64,000 nucleotides of DNA from Exophiala sp. HKRS030 (lineage: Eukaryota; Ascomycota; Eurotiomycetes; Chaetothyriales; Herpotrichiellaceae). The notes under the pieces are model-generated. The model worked only from the letters and a program-made list of their open reading frames with translations, was not told the origin of the DNA and made no database searches. Both the position numbers and the translations under genes were made by a program. The DNA is taken from contig JAHWDD010000008.1 of assembly GCA_023897205.1 (NCBI GenBank), positions 558,001 to 622,000 on the forward strand. Reading direction: 5' to 3'. Shown here in pieces: positions 58,747 to 64,000 of this stretch; positions within the stretch are counted from its first letter, which is position 1; every line of letters starts with the position of its first letter.

Positions 58747-60899
58747 CTAGTAAGATTTGTAACCCTCCTCTGGATCCTCAAAATACCACGCATTGTCCAT
58801 GCCTGGCAGTTCTTTGGTCGAAAAACCATTACCCAAATACTGAAATCTGTTATTGGTCAGATAGGTAAAGTCCCAGTCCTCGTACCGCACATCTTGGAGC
58901 ATGTGGAACCAATGAATCCGTCCACCAGGGTGCAAGGCGACAATGGGCCCGTCCACGGTTCCGTTCTTGAACCAGCTGCGGCATGGGGTGGCCCACGCGG
59001 TCCGCTTCATGAACTCGGTGGTGTGGTTGTTGAAGTCTCGAATGGCCTCGGGCTTGGGACAAACGGACTTGATGTTTTGCGTTTGAATCTTTTTCATAAA
59101 GTTGATGAAATACTTGGTGTTATGCTCGATGATGGGCAGGACGGAGCCGTGTCCAACTGGCGAATTGGGGCCAAGAAACACTAAAGTCGTCGCGTTAGCA
59201 TTTGTGACCGGAGTGTGCACTAGTAGCAAAAGAAGCGATAACGTGGCATAGCTTACTGAAGTAGTTTGGGAAGTTGCTCGTCGCCACCGAAAGATATGCC
59301 TCAGGTTTATGGGCCCAATGATCTGAGAGTACTGTTCCGTCTCTGCCGGTGACCTTGAACCTTGGGAAAAAACTGATATCAAAGCCAGTAGCGCAAATGA
59401 ACGCGTCTACCTTGATAACCTCACCCGTTGTCAACTTCATACCATCGGGGACAATGGAGGCGATGTGGCCCGTGACGACGGTGACGTTGGGAGCATTCAA
59501 CGCCTCGAGATAGCCGTTTCCGGGAGTTGGGCGACGACAGGCCACTCCAAAATCCGGTATCATTGCTTTGATCAGTCGTTCATTGTGGCCAAGCTTGGTT
59601 TGCATCTCTTTGATGGAGTAAAGGCGAGCTTCTTCCTGCTCGGGGCTGCCCATGATGACCTGTTTTGGAGGAAGACGTTCGATCAGCAATCAAGATTGTG
59701 AAAGTGCGGAAAATAAATGGCAGGGAGGGAGTCTCACGAGCTTGAAGCGATGGTTCAATTCGCTTTCAATGGACTTCCGATACTCCAGGTACTCTTTAGG
59801 GTTCTCTCGGAACTCTTTCTTCTGTTTTTCGGTGACTGGCCATACAGTGTCAGCTATAGACGAGCTCATCGATCGAACGTACCGCGATACTCACACGCAA
59901 AGTTGGCGCCGCCAGGACCTGCATGGTTCTGAGCAAATCCGGCTGTGATCCACGTCGGAGTGCGAATAAATGTGGTGAGGGATTTCACGACTGGCTCAGG
60001 TCAGCGCATTCTAAGCGGACGAAGGTGGCTATTCGAACTAACTTGGTTGAATGGTGGGAATGATCTGCACGCCAGAAGAGCCACACCCAAGGACGGCGAC
60101 GTCTTTACCGTTGAGGTTGTGGCTGTCATCCCATGCGGCGCTGTGAATGAGGGCGCCTTTGAAAGACTTCAAGCCAGGGATATCCGGCCACTTCCAGTTG
60201 CTGGACATTCGTTGTCAGAAGGCGGCCCATCACCCTCCGAGAAAGGTCATACTCACTTCAAAATCCCACATCCGTTGACAAAAATGTGGCCCCAATCTTC
60301 TACTATCTCACCAGTCTGGAGATTTTTGACCTTGATCCTCCAGACGCCAGCATCCTCGTCCCACTTCGCATCCTGCACGTAGTGCTGGAGTTTGATGTAC
60401 TTGTAGAGCTCGTATTTCTCCGCAACACCTTTGAAGTACTGTAGAATTTCATCCCAGGTTGAATAACTGAGGATCAAAGTCAGAGGCATGGTCTGTCCAT
60501 CTGGGGGATCGGACGAATTTGCCTTACAAGTGCGACCACTCCGGGTTCGGCTCCCAGGTGAATTGATAATTGTGAGAAGGAATGTCGCAGGCGCAACCGG
60601 GGTATCTGTGAAGTGAGCGAGCCAGCACATCCGGGCTCTCGAGTGGCATACCTGTTCTCGAACCACGTGCCACCCACATCAGAGTTCTTTTCGTATATCA
60701 TGAGCTCGTAGTTTTCCATGTGCAGTTCCATGTGCCGTGCCATGTTGAGGCCACTCGCACCACCGCCAACCATGACCACACGAATATGACGCGGGACGCC
60801 TAAGCGCTCCTCTGTCACTCGATAACCAGTATCCGTTTCTTCATAGAAGCCAGACAAATGCTGATGGCCATGATCCCCATTGGCGCCAATTGAACCCAT
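58747..60899 (-). CDS. Baeyer-Villiger-type flavin monooxygenase, copy 3
   Basis: Eight exons (60899-60652, 60605-60528, 60466-60257, 60200-60043, 59990-59895, 59835-59738, 59659-59257 and 59180-58747) give 574 residues. FAD motif GGGASG lies at about 45-50, then [20 protein letters not shown], Baeyer-Villiger fingerprint FKGALIHSAAWD (about 192-203), NADPH motif GCGSSG, RTPTWITAGFAQ, CRRPTPGNGYLEAL and ICATGFD. The start at 60899 was chosen because the codon that would extend it is GTG. It is closest to copy 2 by shared wording and two shared introns. Divergent from the alpha/beta hydrolase across 632 bp, which suits a lactone-forming and lactone-cleaving pair. Confidence 0.93.
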
Positions 60900-61531
60900 C
60901 GCTGCCACTCAAGAATAGAATTGTTCTATTTGTGATCTAGATGTCCAAAGAGAAGAATGCTCGTCGCTTGTGGGGTTTCGATCGGCTGGGTAAACTCTCG
61001 AGCTGCAGATGACGGGCTGTATATCCACGGGGATCTTCTTAAACTCGAAGAAAAAGCGGCCAACGGAAAAAACGACTCCGCAATCTCACCACGTAACCGG
61101 TGCTGCAGGGAGGGATTGACTGTTGTCTACCGCAAAAAATCGCTTTCATAGGCCACAAGATCCTATCACGAGGGATCAAATCTGCTGGAGACGGTCTATG
61201 CCGAGATCTCATGATGTCGACTTGAGCATGCTAGCCAGGAAAATGGTCGGGGTAATGTAGCAGTCGGTCCGTATCCGTGAACGTCTTGATCCAGGTGCCA
61301 AGAATCGATGTTCGCCAGTTCGGCAACACGGTAGCCGGGGCATGTTACGGGTGGGGGTCGAGGCTCACTTGGGCCACAGTTGGGGGTTGTCGAAGGAAAA
61401 CTTGCCAGGATCATGCAAACAATATTTGCTTGATGTGTAAAGTGTCCATTGAGGGAATCAATGCAACGCCATCATCCGGTGGCCAAGGTCCAAAAAATCA
61501 ACTACACGTCGAACCAAGCGAGTACCGAATC
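60900..61531. promoter_or_regulatory. Bidirectional promoter: monooxygenase copy 3 / alpha-beta hydrolase
   Basis: A 632-bp spacer between divergent genes. No coding signal; shared control of an oxidise-and-hydrolyse pair is likely. Confidence 0.45.
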
Positions 61532-62827
61532 ATGGCTCCAAAAAGCAAGAAATCAAAATACAGCGAGCTTGGTATACCGACGAAAGAATGGGAAGAGGTC
61601 GGTGCGCCACCCAAAGCTGCCTCCAGGACTAAGGTCAACAGTTTTATGCGGCACATCACGATGACGTTCCAGTCCTTGTTGGATCCCCGAAGCACATGCG
61701 ATGTATAATGGTGGAGCTCAAGCAGCGTGCGCAAAGCCAAGTTCCAGCCATCACCGAAGGCCTCGTGGTAGAGGATGTGCAGATGCCGACCTCAGACGGC
61801 AAGCACATCGCGCTGAGGTTATACCAGCCTACTTCTGGCGATCGGCCAAGACCATGCATATTTTAGTAGGCACATCAGCCATTTGCCCGAAGTTGGACGA
61901 GGCTGACTGCGCAGCGTGCATGGCGGCGGATGGACACTTGGCGATCTCGAAGGCGAGGACATAACGTGTCGGGCGATGTGCGTCAGAGCAGGCGTGGTTG
62001 TCATCAGCGTAGACTACAGACTGTATAGCACATCCGCAAAATGGTTCTGCTCGAATCCATGCTGACACGACCAAGGGCTCCCGAATACAAGTTTCCCCGG
62101 GGGATTGAAGATTGCTGGGAAGCACTAGAATGGGTACCACCAATCTCGGCATCTGCCAATTCTCGCCAGCTGACTGTGACAGACATTCAAGAACCACGAA
62201 GCTTTGGGCATCGACTCCACCAAGATCATCATGGGAGGGAGTAGTTCAGGTGGTCACACAGTATGCGCACGCTTTCTGTCGCTGAACAGAACGGCTTACT
62301 AAATCACTACTAGACCGCCGTCCTTTCTCATCGTGTCAAAGATGGCCGGTTCCCGATCAAAGGCTCCATCATGAGAATACCCTCCGTTTGCCATATAGAT
62401 CAGTATCCTCCCCAGCTTGAACTCTACAGCCTGGAGGAGCTCAAGGATGCACCGCTACTATCTAAACGCTCGATGGAACTATTCTACGGCTACTTGGACC
62501 CGCCCGATACATCAGACCCGGAAGCATCTCCTCTTCTCAATTCATTGTTCAAAGGGCATCCGCCCACATATATGCAGGTAGCCGGAATGGACCCCCTGCG
62601 CGACGAAGGCTTAGCTTACGCGGATAAACTACGTGATGCTGGGTAAGCAGACTCATCTTGTCTCGAGGAGGTGCCATCCTGCTGACAACTGTAGCGTGCC
62701 GGTGAAGGTCGATGTTTACCCCGGGCTACCACACGCATTTGGGTATTTTCCAATGCTCTCTGCGGCTAAGAAGAACGGTGACGACTTGGTTGCTGGGATT
62801 GATTGGCTACTATCCAAAGCTTCATAG
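61532..62827 (+). CDS. Alpha/beta hydrolase, HSL (hydrolase_3) family
   Basis: Seven exons (61532-61597, 61642-61865, 61915-62022, 62076-62133, 62183-62260, 62314-62642 and 62695-62827) give 331 residues. HSL-family motif HGGGW (oxyanion hole), nucleophile elbow GGSSSGGH (Ser in GxSxG), DYRLAPEYKFP, then Asp in GMDPLRDEG and His in PHAFG complete the catalytic triad. Open reading frames look broken without splicing, but each intron (44-53 nt, with CTGAC branch) restores the frame and a motif, so the gene is intact. It hydrolyses esters or lactones, fitting the product of the divergent Baeyer-Villiger enzyme. Confidence 0.92.
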
Positions 62828-63201
62828 ACTGAAAAGCATCGACGCCTGTTCAAAGCATTGCAAACTAGGTAGAGCTTAGAATAGGATCTCTCAACCATTA
62901 AGATGCCCACTGTTTTTGCAGTCCTCATCCAAGTAGCTAACTTTACAATGTCAATAGTATAGTGACACCTTCCCTGCCATTGGGGAGAAATCCACGCTCC
63001 AAGAAGCCGGTGTCGATTCAAGGCTACCCCACACAACTGAATGCTGCTCCATATACTCATCCGGCAAACTTCCGTGGCTATGTGCGTGATTATCTGCCGG
63101 GTCGCCGTCGTCTTATAAAAGGACGGGGCAGGGGCAAACGTTTACCTCGCACCTCAGCAAGGTCCATCGTCCTCGTCTCTTCGACCTCATTTTTGCTTAG
63201 A
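62828..63201. promoter_or_regulatory. Promoter of right-edge SDR
   Basis: A 374-bp spacer with a strong TATAAAAGG element at 63114-63122, about 80 bp before the start codon of the rightward gene. Confidence 0.5.
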
Positions 63202-64000
63202 ATGCCTCATTTCAATGCCAGGGTATGCGCCCCAACTAATTTGAAGGACAAGGTTTTCGTGATTTCTGGTACGCCCATCAGTATTTCCCAATTCTGCGGC
63301 AGTGCCGGGAAAATTAGCTCACGTTTTCTCCTCAGGAGGCTCAACCGGAATCGGTGCGGCGACCGTAGAGCTCATCGCCTCCCTCGGCGGGAAAGTCGTT
63401 TTTGGAGATGTCAACAGAGATGCGAGCGAGGCTCTGATAAGGAAACTCAAGAACCCGGACATCCACTTCCGCTTCTGCGACGTCCGTTCCTACGGGGATG
63501 TTGTGGCACTCTTTCGTGACACCCTGTCCCTGTTCGGTCGAGTGGACCACGCCGTTGCAAATGCTGGGGTGATTGAGCAAGGAAATTGCTTTGACAAGTC
63601 TCTTACCATTGACACCGTCAGGCAAGAACCTACCACCCTGGTATTGGATGTTAATCTCAAGGGCCTATTCTATTTCTCCCGCGTGGCTGCAGTATACATG
63701 GCTCACGAAAAGGGCGTGGAGGATGATAGGAGCCTGACGTTGCTGAGTTCAGCTGCCGGGTTTATCGAAAGTCGGAATTTATTCCTCTATCAAAGCAGCA
63801 AGCACGGAGTTTTGGGTCTACTACGGACGTGTAGATTGGCGTTCCCGGATGGCATGAAGGACGTCAGGGTGAACGCTCTGTGCCCTTCCTTTGTGAGGAC
63901 CGCAATGACCAAGGATATTGCGAGCGCTTGGGACAAGGCAGGACTTCCCGCCAACGAGGTGGAGGATGTGGCTAATGCAATTGCTATGATGGCAGCCAGT
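63202..64000 (+). CDS. Short-chain dehydrogenase/reductase (C-terminus off window)
   Basis: Two exons seen (63202-63268 and 63336 to the edge), open at position 64000. About 244 residues are visible: ISGGSTGIGAA split by the intron, ANAGV, catalytic Ser in LLSSAAGF, YQSSKHG with Tyr and Lys, and CPSFVRTAMT. Eukaryotic 15-hydroxyprostaglandin-dehydrogenase-like SDRs show this layout, but the substrate cannot be inferred. The final 20-40 residues are missing. It follows the alpha/beta hydrolase in the same orientation and could oxidise the released alcohol. Confidence 0.85.

Noticed and set aside
61532..62827. Hydrolase as a pseudogene
   Set aside because: Unspliced frames look broken, but six short introns restore one continuous frame and all catalytic motifs.
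7553..63202. Secondary-metabolite biosynthetic cluster
   Set aside because: No polyketide synthase, NRPS, terpene synthase, prenyltransferase or DMATS. Oxidases, hydrolases and CoA enzymes fit catabolism better.

Overview
The window looks like a gene-dense stretch of a filamentous ascomycete (Pezizomycotina) nuclear genome. Evidence: mono-cistronic genes on both strands; many 47-60 nt GT..AG introns with CTRAC/CTAAC-like branch sites; Zn2Cys6, bZIP/DUF3425 and F-box/DUF7600-type proteins that are typical of this group; and no operons or Shine-Dalgarno sites. The load of catabolic oxidoreductases resembles black yeasts (Chaetothyriales) and related Eurotiomycetes. That placement is inference. 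Exon structures below were rebuilt by hand; for most genes the spliced length is an exact multiple of three and joins family motifs.

Layout. 1-7.3 kb: an F-box/DUF7600-like gene cut by the left edge, a small divergent kinase, and a poorly coding stretch with a 33/34-nt tandem array. 7.5-12.3 kb: a Dal5-type MFS transporter and a Zn2Cys6 regulator. 12.9-16.5 kb: a decay zone with a frameshifted AtuA-like gene, the tail of a FAD-dependent ketosteroid-dehydrogenase/fumarate-reductase-like gene, and a regulator fragment. 16.8-45.6 kb: the core, with a TRI12-type MFS, two TauD/TfdA dioxygenases, three cyclase-family (PF04199) hydrolases, two Baeyer-Villiger-type flavin monooxygenases, an SDR with an internal stop, a Zn2Cys6 regulator, an acyl-CoA synthetase, a sugar-type MFS, an HpcH/HpaI aldolase and a cytochrome b5-FMN 2-hydroxyacid dehydrogenase. 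46-64 kb: an SRPBCC protein, a third Zn2Cys6 regulator, an enoyl-CoA hydratase, a second sugar-type MFS, a bZIP regulator, an SDR, a third flavin monooxygenase, an HSL-type alpha/beta hydrolase and an SDR cut by the right edge.

How it may work together (inference): this reads as a large catabolic cluster. Uptake would be by four MFS carriers. Cyclic or aryl ketones would be oxidised by Baeyer-Villiger enzymes to esters or lactones. Ring or ester opening would be by the cyclase-family hydrolases and the alpha/beta hydrolase. Alcohols would be handled by SDRs, with CoA activation, beta-oxidation-type hydration and aldol cleavage to pyruvate-type products, and 2-hydroxyacids oxidised by the cytochrome b5-FMN enzyme. 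There is no polyketide synthase, NRPS or terpene synthase. The repeated cyclase/monooxygenase/TauD combination, with shared intron positions between paralogues, suggests an ancestral module was duplicated here.
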